From CAYJAZ01 sp964368455 (GTDB taxonomy: Bacteria > Desulfobacterota > Desulfovibrionia > Desulfovibrionales > Desulfovibrionaceae), in assembly GCA_964368455.1 (NCBI GenBank), contig CAYJAZ010000010.1, positions 23,583 through 87,582 on the forward strand: a stretch of DNA of 64,000 nt, given 5' to 3'. Below the pieces are notes generated by a model, which saw only the letters and a list, made by a program, of their open reading frames with translations, did no database searches and was not told where the DNA came from. The translations under genes were made by a program, and so were the position numbers. Positions 1 through 9,044 of the stretch are shown here, in pieces. Within the stretch, counting starts at the first letter, position 1, and each line of letters opens with the position of its first letter.

Positions 1-1658
1 ACATCAATGATTGTGTCAATATTTTTGTATTTCTTTGCAAGACTTAAGGCTGTTTGCTCGCCTATATGCCTTATGCCAAGTGCGGCAATAAGTTTTTGTA
101 GAGTAGCTTTTTCTTTTGCTTTTTCAAGGCTTTCAAGAAAATTTACTGCACTTTTTTCTTTGACATTTTCAAATTGTAATAATTGTTTTTCAGTTAATTT
201 GAATATATCAGTCACATTTGTGATGGCATTTGAAGAAATCAATCTTTCTATCCATTTTGGCCCAATGCCATCCATGTCTAGGCCAGCTTTGCTGACGAAA
301 TGCTGAATAGCTCTTATGCGAATTTGTGGGCATGTAAGATTAAGACAATACCAAGCTGCGTCGCCCTCTTCCCTAAAAGCTTCTGAATGACAAATAGGGC
401 AAGCATGCGGAAAGTCGTAAGGAACTGAACTTTCCTCTCTTTTTGAAAAATCTACTTCTATAACTTTAGGAATAACGTCGCCTGCTCTTTGCACAAGAAC
501 AGTGTCGTTTATGCGGACATCAAGTTTTTTAATTTCGTCTTCATTGTGTAATGAAGCTGAAGAAACTATGACACCATTTAAAGAAATCGGCTCTAATTCA
601 GCAACAGGAGTGAGAACACCTGTTCTGCCTACTTGTATATTTATGCCTTTAAGTTTTGTATAGGCTTTTTGTGCGGCAAATTTCCAAGCAAAGGCAAAAC
701 GTGGTGCTCTTGCCGTATAACCAAGAGCATCTTGTAGTTCTAAATCATTCACTTTATAGACAATGCCGTCAATTTCAAAAGGCAATTCATCTCTTTTGCT
801 TTCAATTTTCTTGTAAAAATCATAGGCTTGATCAGCTGTGTGAAGGGTTTCAAAAAAAGAAGAAGAATGAAAGCCAAGCACACGCAAATTACTCATAGTT
901 TTTGACTGACTTTCCCAGCCTTCAAAATTTCTTAAAGTTGTAGAATAAGCCATAAAACGTAAAGGACGTGAAGATATTTTCTTGAGATCTAATTGCCTTA
1001 ATGTTCCAGCGGCGGCATTTCTTGCATTTTTAAATGGCTGTAGGCCGTTTTCTTCTTGTACTTCATTAAGTTTTTTAAAATCTTCTTTAAAAAAGAGCAC
1101 TTCGCCTCTCACTTCAAGTAAGTCTGGAATGTCAAGCGAAGTCAATTCTTGCGGAATATTTTGAATAAGCTTTGCTGCATGCGTGATATCTTCGCCAGTT
1201 ATACCATCACCACGAGTGAGGGCAAGCACAAGCTTTCCTTTTTCATACACAAGTTCACAAGCAAGGCCGTCTAATTTTAAATCTGCAAAAAATTCAAATT
1301 TTGCATCTTTTTCTATATTATGCATTTTTTGCACAAAGGCTATGTATTCTTCTTTATCAAAGACGTTGTCTAAGCCATACATGCGTGTTCTATGGTTTTT
1401 TTGTTCAAGTCCTGAAAGAAGAGTAGAACCAACTTTCTTTGTTGGCGAATTTTTATCTACAATTTGAGGAAATTTTTGCTCAAGCGTAAATAGCTCCTTA
1501 TAGAGTGCATCGTACTCTTCGTCTGGTATTTCTGGAGCATCTAGTGTATGGTAAAGATGATTGTGCTTTGCAATGAGCTGTAAAAGCCATTTGTAGCGTG
1601 CACTGTCTTGCTTGCTTACTTGATTGTCAAAAAGACTTGCTTGTGTGATTTTTTTCAT
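1..1658 (-). CDS. ligA: NAD-dependent DNA ligase LigA (C-terminus cut off by window edge)
   Basis: The minus-strand reading frame is open from an ATG at 1658 to the window edge, giving 552 residues of a protein that is usually about 670-700. It seals nicks in replication and repair using NAD+. Visible are the N-terminal NAD-binding segment (HLYHTLDAPEIPDEEYDAL), the adenylation motif KLDGLA with the AMP-accepting Lys at about residue 128, and the TRGDG motif. The four-Cys zinc finger is at about C420, C423, C438 and C443, followed by the start of the helix-hairpin-helix region (GIRHIGEQTA). The rest of the HhH region and the BRCT domain lie outside the window. The Shine-Dalgarno is weak (AAAAG in an A-rich leader). 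It diverges from dnaA. Confidence 0.95.
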   Translation of the reverse strand, partial: MKKITQASLFDNQVSKQDSARYKWLLQLIAKHNHLYHTLDAPEIPDEEYDALYKELFTLEQKFPQIVDKNSPTKKVGSTLLSGLEQKNHRTRMYGLDNVFDKEEYIAFVQKMHNIEKDAKFEFFADLKLDGLACELVYEKGKLVLALTRGDGITGEDITHAAKLIQNIPQELTSLDIPDLLEVRGEVLFFKEDFKKLNEVQEENGLQPFKNARNAAAGTLRQLDLKKISSRPLRFMAYSTTLRNFEGWESQSKTMSNLRVLGFHSSSFFETLHTADQAYDFYKKIESKRDELPFEIDGIVYKVNDLELQDALGYTARAPRFAFAWKFAAQKAYTKLKGINIQVGRTGVLTPVAELEPISLNGVIVSSASLHNEDEIKKLDVRINDTVLVQRAGDVIPKVIEVDFSKREESSVPYDFPHACPICHSEAFREEGDAAWYCLNLTCPQIRIRAIQHFVSKAGLDMDGIGPKWIERLISSNAITNVTDIFKLTEKQLLQFENVKEKSAVNFLESLEKAKEKATLQKLIAALGIRHIGEQTALSLAKKYKNIDTIID

Positions 1659-2235
1659 AATTTTTATAATCTTTTGTTTTTTTATTTTTTAATTTTAATA
1701 AAATTTCATTCTTACGTCAACTTTGAAAAAAAATAGAAAATAAAATGCTAATAGGGCAAAATATATGCATTAAGAGATGTTTTTTCTAAAGTTTTGCTTG
1801 TATTTATTGAAATTAGTCTTGAAAATCAATGTATTTGATGAGAGAATAAATTTTTTCGATATTCTTTACAATGAGTTAGTAGTAGACACTATTAGAAAAA
1901 ATCTAGACTTTTTATAATTTTTTATCTATTTTCGCAATATAAGTTAAAATTGAATATTGAGTAATTTTGAGTAAAATAAAGATAATTGAAGAAAAATATT
2001 TTTTTATATGTGTATAAAAAAATGTCTAAAAAGTGAATAAAAATCTTACTTCTTCTAAAAGTCTGATGAATAAATAAGTCTTTCATTTTATACAAAAATG
2101 AGGGAAAAAATAAAAAAGTATATAAAATCGTGTAGATAGACTGTTTTATGCCATAGAGATTTAAGAGTATAGACAAATAAGGCTTTCTTGATTAGGGCAC
2201 TTGTTTGAATAAGAGGTTAAAGGTAGAACAAAGAC
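1659..2235. other. AT-rich intergenic region between divergent ligA and dnaA; possible replication-origin segment
   Basis: About 577 bp of extremely AT-rich sequence with no convincing gene. The 84-codon minus frame inside it is low-complexity Phe/Leu/Tyr/Ile and has no ribosome site. A perfect consensus DnaA box (TTATACACA on the minus strand) lies at 2009-2017, and a near match (TTATACAAA, plus strand) sits at about 2086. It must hold the promoters of ligA and dnaA. Position next to dnaA plus AT richness suggests an origin element, but one good box is weak support. Confidence 0.35.
2009..2017 (-). promoter_or_regulatory. DnaA box (TTATACACA) upstream of dnaA
   Basis: A perfect match to the TTATNCACA consensus, about 220 bp upstream of the dnaA start. 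It is a likely site for DnaA binding, either in dnaA autoregulation or in an origin. Only one perfect copy is seen in this intergenic region. Confidence 0.45.
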
Positions 2236-3678
2236 ATGAAGAAACAATGGTCAGACATACTTGCTCAATTAGAATCAGCAACAGAATTAAGAAACGGTGA
2301 ATATAAGGTTTGGTTTAAGCCTCTTCGAGGCGAAGTCGATTATAGTCAAAGTCCTCCTTGCCTCACGCTCAAAGCACCTACTCAATATGTTGCCGATTGG
2401 CATCAAAAGAAAAGTCTTAAGCTTATAAACGTATACGCAAAGAAGACTTTAGGTTTTGACGTACAAATTGATATAATAGTTGAAGAAGAAGCAAAAACAT
2501 TTACAGCAAAGGATGTGGTTATTAATAGCCCATCTGCTCCTAGTGTTTTAGCTACTCAAGGACAAAATGTTCTTCCTCTTGATATGGCATCAACTCGTAT
2601 GAATCCATCTCATCTATCTATTGAAAAGATGAAGCATTCACACTCTTTTGATACCTTTGTTGTTGGACAATGCAACATGCTTGCACACGCAGCGGCAAAA
2701 AGTATTTTAAAAGCTGATTCACTCACAGATATGCTCTTCTTATCATCAGCACCAGGCCTAGGTAAAACGCATCTCACACAAGCTCTTGGAAGAGCAATGT
2801 ATGAAGAAAGTAAGCAGAAAAAACTTTCAATGGCATATCTTACTACTGAAGAATTTTCTAGTCAATTTATTCAAGCTTGCGGTTTTAAATCCAAAGGTTC
2901 TTATGGAGCTTTAGATAATTTTAAAGAAAGATTCCGTGCACTTGATCTGCTTTTACTCGAAGATGTACACTTCTTAAGAGGAAAGCAAAAAACTCAAGAA
3001 GAATTGCTTGCTATTGTAGATTATTTACAAAATAAAGGTGCGAGAGTTGTCTTTACTTCCTCTTTTGCTCCAAAAGATATACACGATATAGATTCAAACC
3101 TTTCCTCGCGTTTCAACTCTGGTTTCATCACTTCACTAGATTATCCGGATTTCGACACGAAAAAAGAAATGCTCATAAAAAAAGCTTCTTTAAAGAATTT
3201 CAAACTTCCTGAAAATGTGGCAGATCTTTTTGCAAAACAAATCGACGGCGATATCAGATTACTTGAGTCTTCACTCAATAATCTCTTGCTCAAATCACAA
3301 GTGATGAACCTGCCTCTTACAGAAGAACTCGCTTATAGCGTTATTGCAAATGTTGCACCGCATAATCCAGAAATGTCTTTCAAAGAATTAATACAACTTG
3401 TGTGCTCTTGTTATAATATTTCCGAAGATCAAATGTTTTCGCGTACAAGAAAAAATGAATATGTGATGGCAAGAAATACAGCTTATTATCTCATTCGTAA
3501 GCATTTTACCATGACATTACAGGATATTGGCGATAAATTTAACAAAAGACATTCAACCGTGTCTAAAGCTATAACACTTGTAGAAGAAGAGATTTCTAAA
3601 AAAACTAAACTCGGTTCACAATTCTTACACACAATCACAGCTATAGAAGAAAAATCCAATTTTTTAAGAAAAGCATAA
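2236..3678 (+). CDS. dnaA: chromosomal replication initiator DnaA (or DnaA paralogue)
   Basis: 480-residue initiator ATPase that binds DnaA boxes and opens the origin. Domain I is recognisable at residues 1-75 (KVWFKPLRGE...). The AAA+ domain begins near HSFDTFVVG (about 136), with Walker A APGLGKT at 172-178 and Walker B LLLLEDVHF around 237-245. The C-terminal DNA-binding domain carries the family signature (ARNTAYYLIRKH ... IGDKFNKRHSTV) near residues 410-445. Walker B has Glu-Asp where most DnaA proteins have Asp-Asp, so the protein is slightly unusual. dnaN is not adjacent; ligA diverges upstream. The start is supported by AAAGG about 12 nt upstream. Some Desulfovibrio-type genomes are annotated with more than one DnaA-like protein, so this could be either the main initiator or a paralogue. 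Confidence 0.9.
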   Translation: MKKQWSDILAQLESATELRNGEYKVWFKPLRGEVDYSQSPPCLTLKAPTQYVADWHQKKSLKLINVYAKKTLGFDVQIDIIVEEEAKTFTAKDVVINSPSAPSVLATQGQNVLPLDMASTRMNPSHLSIEKMKHSHSFDTFVVGQCNMLAHAAAKSILKADSLTDMLFLSSAPGLGKTHLTQALGRAMYEESKQKKLSMAYLTTEEFSSQFIQACGFKSKGSYGALDNFKERFRALDLLLLEDVHFLRGKQKTQEELLAIVDYLQNKGARVVFTSSFAPKDIHDIDSNLSSRFNSGFITSLDYPDFDTKKEMLIKKASLKNFKLPENVADLFAKQIDGDIRLLESSLNNLLLKSQVMNLPLTEELAYSVIANVAPHNPEMSFKELIQLVCSCYNISEDQMFSRTRKNEYVMARNTAYYLIRKHFTMTLQDIGDKFNKRHSTVSKAITLVEEEISKKTKLGSQFLHTITAIEEKSNFLRKA

Positions 3679-3705
3679 GCTCTTTTCTTTAGCCTAGATA
3701 GCATT

Positions 3706-4295
3706 TGCCTCCGGCGGCCAAAGGAGCAATGCCCCTTTGGAAACCCGAATATGCAAGGTGAGTGCAATGGGTTTTGGCTAAAGAAGAAAATTATTTTTTT
3801 ATTTGCGAAAAAGTTTTAAAGTTTTGGTGCTTTGCACCAAAACATTAAATACTGTTTCGCTTTAAAATTTTAAAATCTACTTTTAACTTAAATCAAGTTG
3901 CCATTTGTCACTGCGTTCCAAATGTGCGTAGGAAAAGTTTAATCTTTAAAAGGCATGGATTGCCACGTCGTTACACTCCTCGCAATGACGAGTCTAGAGC
4001 ATTACATTTCTTGCTGATGATAAAATTTTGTTCTCTATTCACGACTTTCTTATTTCCACAAGAGGATGAAGTCACATTTGGAACATAGTGACAAATGGCA
4101 ACTTATTCTTCTTTAAAATTAATTTGCCACTATTTTAAAGCGAAACAGTATTTAAGAGTGAGGAGCGAAGCTCCGAACTCTTAAAACTTTTTCGCAAATA
4201 AAAAAAATAAATGAAATTATAATCAACACCCTACGCACTCACCTTGCATGCTAGGGTTTGCAAAGGGAATTATTCCCTTTGCCCGCCGGAGGCAT
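3706..4295. repeat. large imperfect inverted repeat (two arms of about 220 bp) between dnaA and moaA
   Basis: The left arm (3706-3926) and right arm (4073-4295) are inverted copies made of conserved blocks with diverged stretches between them. Matching pairs include TGCCTCCGGCGG at 3706-3717 with its complement at 4284-4295, and ATGCAAGGTGAGTGC at 3751-3765 with 4236-4250. Others are an A/T block ending GCGAAAAAGTTTTAA at 3794-3819 with 4181-4207, TACTGTTTCGCTTTAAAAT at 3850-3868 with 4132-4151, and AAGTTGCCATTTGTCACT at 3895-3912 with about 4087-4104. Each arm also holds two small hairpins whose stems differ between the arms but still pair. A separate REP-like palindrome (GATTGCCACGTCG ... 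CGCAATGACG) sits in the centre at about 3958-3990. The element separates two convergent genes and has no coding frame. Confidence 0.8.
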
Positions 4296-4312
4296 AGCAC
4301 GCAAAAAAAAAA

Positions 4313-5362
4313 TTAGCCGCCGATATCCACCATTTTTTTCTTTGCGATTTCTTTATTGCTTGTGATAAGGCCATTTCTTTCTTCTTTTCTTTGTTCTACT
4401 ATAGAGGCGCCAATTTGTTTTTTTTCTGTGGCGTTTTGTATATATTTTGTAAGTTCGCTATCGCTGAGTTCTTTGTTTGCAAGCATGTCTTTGAGGGCAA
4501 ATTCGTAATCGTCAAAAAGACAAGTGCGAAGATAGCCGTTTGAAGTAAGCCTTAGCCTATTGCAAGAATTACAAAAATGCGAAGAAAGGGGTGTTATGAC
4601 ACCGAAACGCCCTAAACCATTCTCGATTGTAAACATTTTTGCGGGGCCTGAATTTTTACTTATGCTTTCAACTTCTATTAATTTTGCGTGCTGACTAGCT
4701 TCAAGGAGGATATCTGAAGCTGGCCAGAAGATATCTTTCTCCCATTTTGTATCTTCGCCCATAGGCATGAATTCAATGAAACGCACATCTGCTTTGTTTT
4801 TTCTTGCAAAGTCTATAAATGCTGCAATTTCTTGACTATTGATATTTTTCATGGCAACGGCATTTATCTTGAGTTTTATGCCTGCTTGAAGTAGGGCATA
4901 GGCATTTTCAATGACTTTTTCAAAACAGTCTTGGCCTGTGATTTTCTTGAAATTTTCTTTGTTGAAGCTGTCTAGGGAAAGATTTATTCTTACTTGGGCT
5001 TGTTTGAGGTTTGGGATAATTGAAGTGTCGAAGGTGCCATTTGTAGTGACACAAAGCTCTAGATGTGGATGTTTTTCATGCACACGTGTTAAAAAGTCTA
5101 TAAAACCTTTACGGACAAAGGGTTCGCCACCTGTAAAACGGATTTTTTCAATGCCATTTTGTGCAAAAATATTGATACAACGTTCGATTTCTTCAAAGCG
5201 AAGAATATTATTGTGATGAATATAATCGTTTTCACTGCGACAATAAAGACAAGTGAAATTACACCTGTCTGTCACGGAAATACGAAGATATGAGATTTTT
5301 CTCTCGTGCTTGTCTATGAATTTTTGAGCTGAGAGATTATTTATGAGAGCTTGATCAGGCAT
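4313..5362 (-). CDS. moaA: GTP 3',8-cyclase MoaA (molybdenum cofactor biosynthesis)
   Basis: 349-residue radical SAM enzyme that, with MoaC, converts GTP to cyclic pyranopterin monophosphate, the first stage of molybdopterin synthesis. The N-terminal radical SAM cluster motif is C34-x3-C38-x2-C41 (TDRCNFTCLYC), followed by TGGEPFVR. The second, C-terminal cluster is formed by the Cys of HFCNSCNRLRLTSNGYLRTC. The chain ends in Gly-Gly, as MoaA proteins do, which is needed for activity in the characterised enzymes. The start has AAGGA about 7 nt upstream. It is the last gene of a minus-strand operon, 9 nt after tilS. No other moa/moe genes are in the window. Confidence 0.96.
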   Translation of the reverse strand: MPDQALINNLSAQKFIDKHERKISYLRISVTDRCNFTCLYCRSENDYIHHNNILRFEEIERCINIFAQNGIEKIRFTGGEPFVRKGFIDFLTRVHEKHPHLELCVTTNGTFDTSIIPNLKQAQVRINLSLDSFNKENFKKITGQDCFEKVIENAYALLQAGIKLKINAVAMKNINSQEIAAFIDFARKNKADVRFIEFMPMGEDTKWEKDIFWPASDILLEASQHAKLIEVESISKNSGPAKMFTIENGLGRFGVITPLSSHFCNSCNRLRLTSNGYLRTCLFDDYEFALKDMLANKELSDSELTKYIQNATEKKQIGASIVEQRKEERNGLITSNKEIAKKKMVDIGG

Positions 5363-5371
5363 CTATAATCC

Positions 5372-6382
5372 TTAATATTTTTCAAATGAAATGAACTTTT
5401 TTGAGATATGTATTTTCAGTTTTTTATTGATGTACATTTCTTTATTGCTTTCTTTGGCACATATTATTTTGTCTAGCTTGAAAAGCTGTTCAGCTTGAGG
5501 TTGGCTAGAAAGCTTTTTTATGATTTTTGCAAGTATGCGAAGCCTGAGAGCTTCTTCTTCTCGTGTGAAATTTATTCTGTCTATTTTTATAAGGGAAGAA
5601 TTTTCTACAAAGGAAGAATAAGTTTCAATTTTCTTTTGCCAATACTTTCTTTCGATTTGCCCTTGTTTCCAATTATTCTTGATATTTTTTAAAAAAGCTG
5701 GATTTTCTTCAAGAAATAGAGGTAATAAGATATTTCTCACTCTATTTCGCATGTAGACATTGCTTAAATTAGAGAGATCTTCTACCCATTTTATTGAACA
5801 GGTATTGAGTAGGTCAAGAAGTTCTTTTTTTTCTGTGAGTAAGAAAGGTCTGCATATTTTTCTGGTGTTATCAATGGCTTGCATGCCAAAGCTTTGTTCA
5901 AGACTTGTACCACGCACTTGTCGCATGAGTACATCTTCAGCTAAGTCATTTAGATGATGCCCAAGCATGATGCAATCAAAGTCAAGTTCTTGCCTTTTAT
6001 TTTCAAAATTTTCGTATCTTATAATACGTGCACTTTCTTCTATACCTTTTTTCCACGTTTTTGCTTTTTTCTGCACGTCTATTCTTAGTATTTCACAAGG
6101 AATTTCTAGTTTTTTACAGAGTTTTTTTACTGTTTTAGCTTCTTTTGCAGATTCTTCACGAAGAGCATGATCTATATGCAATGCGTAGAGAGAAAGATTG
6201 TATTTTTCTTGCATTAATTTTAAAAAAATCAAGAGAGCGGTACTGTCTGCACCGCCAGATAAGGCAATAATACATTTTTTTTCATTGAGTTCAAAATCAA
6301 TTTCATTTAAAAAATGACAAATTTGAAGACAGAAATGTGCTTGTTTTGCTGGAAGATTTTGTAATTTAAGCTTTTTTACCAT
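5372..6382 (-). CDS. tilS: tRNA(Ile)-lysidine synthase TilS
   Basis: 336-residue N-type ATP-pyrophosphatase that converts the wobble cytidine of tRNA-Ile(CAU) to lysidine, switching its decoding from AUG to AUA. The PP-loop SGGADST is at residues 42-48, followed by LYALHIDHALR and MLGHHLNDLAED, both typical of TilS. The length is in the shorter class, with a reduced C-terminal domain. Its ATG lies inside the end of the upstream glycosyltransferase gene (17 nt overlap) and no later Met precedes the PP-loop, so this start is preferred and translation is probably coupled. AUA codons are common in this AT-rich DNA, which makes the enzyme essential. Confidence 0.94.
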   Translation of the reverse strand: MVKKLKLQNLPAKQAHFCLQICHFLNEIDFELNEKKCIIALSGGADSTALLIFLKLMQEKYNLSLYALHIDHALREESAKEAKTVKKLCKKLEIPCEILRIDVQKKAKTWKKGIEESARIIRYENFENKRQELDFDCIMLGHHLNDLAEDVLMRQVRGTSLEQSFGMQAIDNTRKICRPFLLTEKKELLDLLNTCSIKWVEDLSNLSNVYMRNRVRNILLPLFLEENPAFLKNIKNNWKQGQIERKYWQKKIETYSSFVENSSLIKIDRINFTREEEALRLRILAKIIKKLSSQPQAEQLFKLDKIICAKESNKEMYINKKLKIHISKKFISFEKY

Positions 6383-7643
6383 ATAATTTTTGCCATTCGT
6401 CTAAGAAGAGAAGTGAGGTTTCAAGGCTGTCTAAACTATGATATTCCTTTCTTAATGCAAAGATAAGATCGCTAAAACTTGAAGTGTAGGGAAGTTGTAG
6501 TCTTTGGTAAAGTGCTTTTATTTCTTCTTTGTTAAGTCCTTCAAATTCATCAAGAAATTCAAATTCCTTTACAGTTTTTTCTGGCAGATTTTGTGCAATA
6601 ATATCTATAGCTTCTTTCATTCTTGCTTGATAGCTATGATCTTTATGCACTCTTTTAGCTGCTCTTTGTGCTATTGCTTCTCTTTCTTCATTTTTTAGTA
6701 AATAATAGTTTAATAGTTCGGGCACTTGATCAAAATTATCAAAAGTGACAAGTTCTTTGTTTTCGCCTTCAATTTCAAAGAGTTCAGCCATTAGACTTCT
6801 TTTGTCTACTAATTGAAAGGCTTCGATAGAAGCAAGTTCAAAGGTACGAGGATTTACAAAATCCCCGATTTCTTGACTTTCTGATTTTACATTAGAATGT
6901 AAGTTGAGATTTACCTTGGTTGCAGAATAGATTTTCACTGAGGTGATGGGATCAACTCTTTGTCCATTGTTTTGAATAAAGGGAATTAAAAGACTTTCTC
7001 CTTCCCAATCTGATCCCCAGATTTTGAAGTTTTTCACGGATAAAAGCTTTCTAAATTGATGCCTTCTGTTTGGATAACCAGCCCCTAAGAAAGCAAGATC
7101 TGCGCCATATGTATTTCTTTCTTCTTTTGTAAGTTCTTGTTTTTTATGGAAAGAGGGGAGGGCTGCAAGAGGAAGATAGTGTGCATTTTTATGTCCGCCT
7201 TCGTGAAGTAAGGAAAGAAATTCATCTTTTTGTATAATAAAGAAATAGGAGTATAGATTTGCATAGGCACGCCAATAGGTGAAGACTTTATAATCTTCAA
7301 CAAACCACATAGCTGTTGGAATATTATCTTTTTCAAATCTTTTGAGAACAGGTTTTGTGAGCGGAGCTTGAGCCATTGAGAAAACAATATCTGGTTCAAA
7401 ACGTTCTGCTTGTGCGTAGACAGCTTCTGATAAAAGATTGGCAAGATTATTTTTTAAAAAATCTGATTTTACTTGTGAAATATTAAGGCAAGAAAAAGAG
7501 TGCATTGCTTCTTGGAATTTATTTGCTTCAAAAACTTCCACAATATGCCCAAGATCTTTCAAGGCTTGCACGCAATATTGTCCTATAGGAAGCGAACCGC
7601 CATAAAGAGGGAGAACAAAAAGAATTTTTAATGTATTTGCCAT
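6366..7643 (-). CDS. CgeB/DUF3880-type glycosyltransferase
   Basis: 425-residue cytoplasmic protein resembling the CgeB-like glycosyltransferase group. It starts with a Rossmann strand and glycine loop (ILFVLPLYGGSLPIGQY). The middle has PDIVFSMAQAPL and TAMWFVEDYKVFTYW, and the C-terminal half contains the nucleotide-sugar region (LAFLGAGYPNRRHQF, KIWGSDWEG, NLNLHS, NPRTFELASIEAFQLVD), typical of these GT-B enzymes. It follows the GT9-type gene by 8 nt and overlaps tilS, so it is in the same operon. The pair suggests glycan assembly or protein (for example flagellin) glycosylation, but acceptor and donor are unknown. Confidence 0.75.
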   Translation of the reverse strand: MANTLKILFVLPLYGGSLPIGQYCVQALKDLGHIVEVFEANKFQEAMHSFSCLNISQVKSDFLKNNLANLLSEAVYAQAERFEPDIVFSMAQAPLTKPVLKRFEKDNIPTAMWFVEDYKVFTYWRAYANLYSYFFIIQKDEFLSLLHEGGHKNAHYLPLAALPSFHKKQELTKEERNTYGADLAFLGAGYPNRRHQFRKLLSVKNFKIWGSDWEGESLLIPFIQNNGQRVDPITSVKIYSATKVNLNLHSNVKSESQEIGDFVNPRTFELASIEAFQLVDKRSLMAELFEIEGENKELVTFDNFDQVPELLNYYLLKNEEREAIAQRAAKRVHKDHSYQARMKEAIDIIAQNLPEKTVKEFEFLDEFEGLNKEEIKALYQRLQLPYTSSFSDLIFALRKEYHSLDSLETSLLFLDEWQKLYGKKA

Positions 7644-7651
7644 AAATATTC

Positions 7652-8917
7652 CTAAACTTTATTTTTTGCTAAGAAGGTAAAAATACCTTCGTAAAGCATT
7701 GTAGCTATGTCAATTGTTTGATTTGTATGCGATAAATAGGCTTGCCCATATCTGTATTCTTGTAAGAGTTTTCTTAGATTATAAGCATATTCTCTTTGCT
7801 TTTCTGCTCCTTCAAGCAGAGTGTATGTGAGGCCAATTTCATCAAAAGACGATTGTAATAGGCCGAAATATTCCATTTTTTTCTGTGTTTTTTGTTTTGC
7901 TAACCATGCATAGAGGGCAGGGGAGGAAAATTGATTGTGACACATTGGAATATCGTAATGGCATTTTTTCTTTTCAGTGCATGGCACGCATGGAAAAGAT
8001 GCTTGTATGCAAAGATGTCCTAATCCATAAGCACCTGTTTCATAACAATAAGCTGAAGAGCAGAAGAAAGAAAGTGTTGGAACGCCAAAAAATGCTGCGG
8101 CATGTAAAGAACCTGTATCTGGTGAAAGAGCTAAATCACAATGCTTTATAATTTCTAAAAGTTCTATGAAAGAAGTTTTTCCAACATGATTTTGTACTAA
8201 TGAAGCTGTATTTTTTGGCAGATGTGCATAAAATTCTCTTGCTAATGTTTCTTCTTTTGCTGTGCCAAGCAGTCTAAAGACTACTTTGTCAAAGCGGTTT
8301 GCAAGTATGTGTACAATCATTGCTAGATCTTTTGGTGGAACAGAACGTCTTAAATCTTGCCCTGCAAGAATGATTGCTACTTCAAATTCTCCTTTTCCTT
8401 CTTGCCATAAAAGCATTTTCTCTTCAGCCGAAGGGTTGACTTCGCTTGCTTTTATTGGATTGTCAGACAAAAAGGCCCAATGATCTGAAACGTGTAGAGG
8501 CGATTGCTCACGATTTGTCATAAATTTAAAAGACAAATCATACCAAGCAGATCTGCTTTCTTGCGAATTTGAAAGAATGTAGCCACGAATTTTTTCTTCG
8601 TCAAAAAGTTTGAGGATGGAATAGGTGAGTTGGGCGTAATTTAAAGTGTATATTTCATCAAAATTTTTTGCTTTAATAGAGGCAAAAATCTTTCTATTTT
8701 CGTGTATTACATCTGATAATTGAGCATTATAGGCGTGTAAGCCAATGATTTCTATGTCTGGATAGAAGAATGCAGCAGTTTTTTCGTATATTTTATCAAC
8801 GCATAGGCAAATTTCATTCTTGCTGCCATCGATATCAAACATAAGACTTTTTATTAATCTTCTTGTTTGTGCAATATCGCCAAAACGGGCTATTTGAAAT
8901 ATTAATTTTTTTTGCAT
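7652..8917 (-). CDS. glycosyltransferase family 9 (heptosyltransferase-like)
   Basis: 421-residue GT-B enzyme related to ADP-heptose:LPS heptosyltransferases. The start MQKKLIFQIARFGDIAQT matches the N-terminal R-x-G-D-x-x-x-T pattern of the family, and the donor-site segment LALSPDTGSLHAAAFFGVPTLSFF contains the family's D-(T/S)-G-x-x-H-x-A-A signature. A Cys-rich patch follows (CVPCTEKKKCHYDIPMC), a variation seen in some GT9 members. A strong GAGGAAGG ribosome site precedes the ATG. First gene of the GT9-CgeB-tilS-moaA operon, transcribed away from the sigma-54 activator. It probably transfers a sugar to a cell-surface glycan or protein rather than being a core waaC/waaF enzyme. Confidence 0.75.
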   Translation of the reverse strand: MQKKLIFQIARFGDIAQTRRLIKSLMFDIDGSKNEICLCVDKIYEKTAAFFYPDIEIIGLHAYNAQLSDVIHENRKIFASIKAKNFDEIYTLNYAQLTYSILKLFDEEKIRGYILSNSQESRSAWYDLSFKFMTNREQSPLHVSDHWAFLSDNPIKASEVNPSAEEKMLLWQEGKGEFEVAIILAGQDLRRSVPPKDLAMIVHILANRFDKVVFRLLGTAKEETLAREFYAHLPKNTASLVQNHVGKTSFIELLEIIKHCDLALSPDTGSLHAAAFFGVPTLSFFCSSAYCYETGAYGLGHLCIQASFPCVPCTEKKKCHYDIPMCHNQFSSPALYAWLAKQKTQKKMEYFGLLQSSFDEIGLTYTLLEGAEKQREYAYNLRKLLQEYRYGQAYLSHTNQTIDIATMLYEGIFTFLAKNKV

Positions 8918-9009
8918 ACCTTCCTCACTGCAGTATGATACACAATTTTTTTCTAACTTTCAAGTGAGCTCATAACTTTGTTTTTCATTGATTTCTACCT
9001 GCTTGAGCA

Positions 9010-9038
9010 TTGACTAAAAAAGCTAATTTAGCTACAAA
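9010..9038 (+). promoter_or_regulatory. sigma-70-type promoter of the GAF/sigma-54 activator gene
   Basis: TTGACT at 9010-9015, a 17-nt spacer, then TACAAA at 9033-9038. The spacer contains the near-palindrome AGCTAATTTAGCT. The predicted transcript start falls almost exactly on the ATG at 9045, so the message could be leaderless; there is also no Shine-Dalgarno sequence. Confidence 0.45.
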
Positions 9039-9044
9039 TAATGT

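Noticed and set aside
7..306. Plus-strand open frame of 99 codons at the left edge
   Set aside because: It is the shadow of ligA, whose minus-strand frame runs off the window edge and has all family motifs.
1922..2176. Minus-strand 84-codon frame in the dnaA upstream region
   Set aside because: Low-complexity Phe/Tyr/Ile/Leu translation of AT-rich DNA, no ribosome site, no recognisable domain.
3957..3992. Insertion sequence or CRISPR-like repeat suggested by the palindrome in the dnaA-moaA gap
   Set aside because: No transposase gene, no target-site duplication recognised, and no regular repeat-spacer pattern; treated as an intergenic REP-like element.
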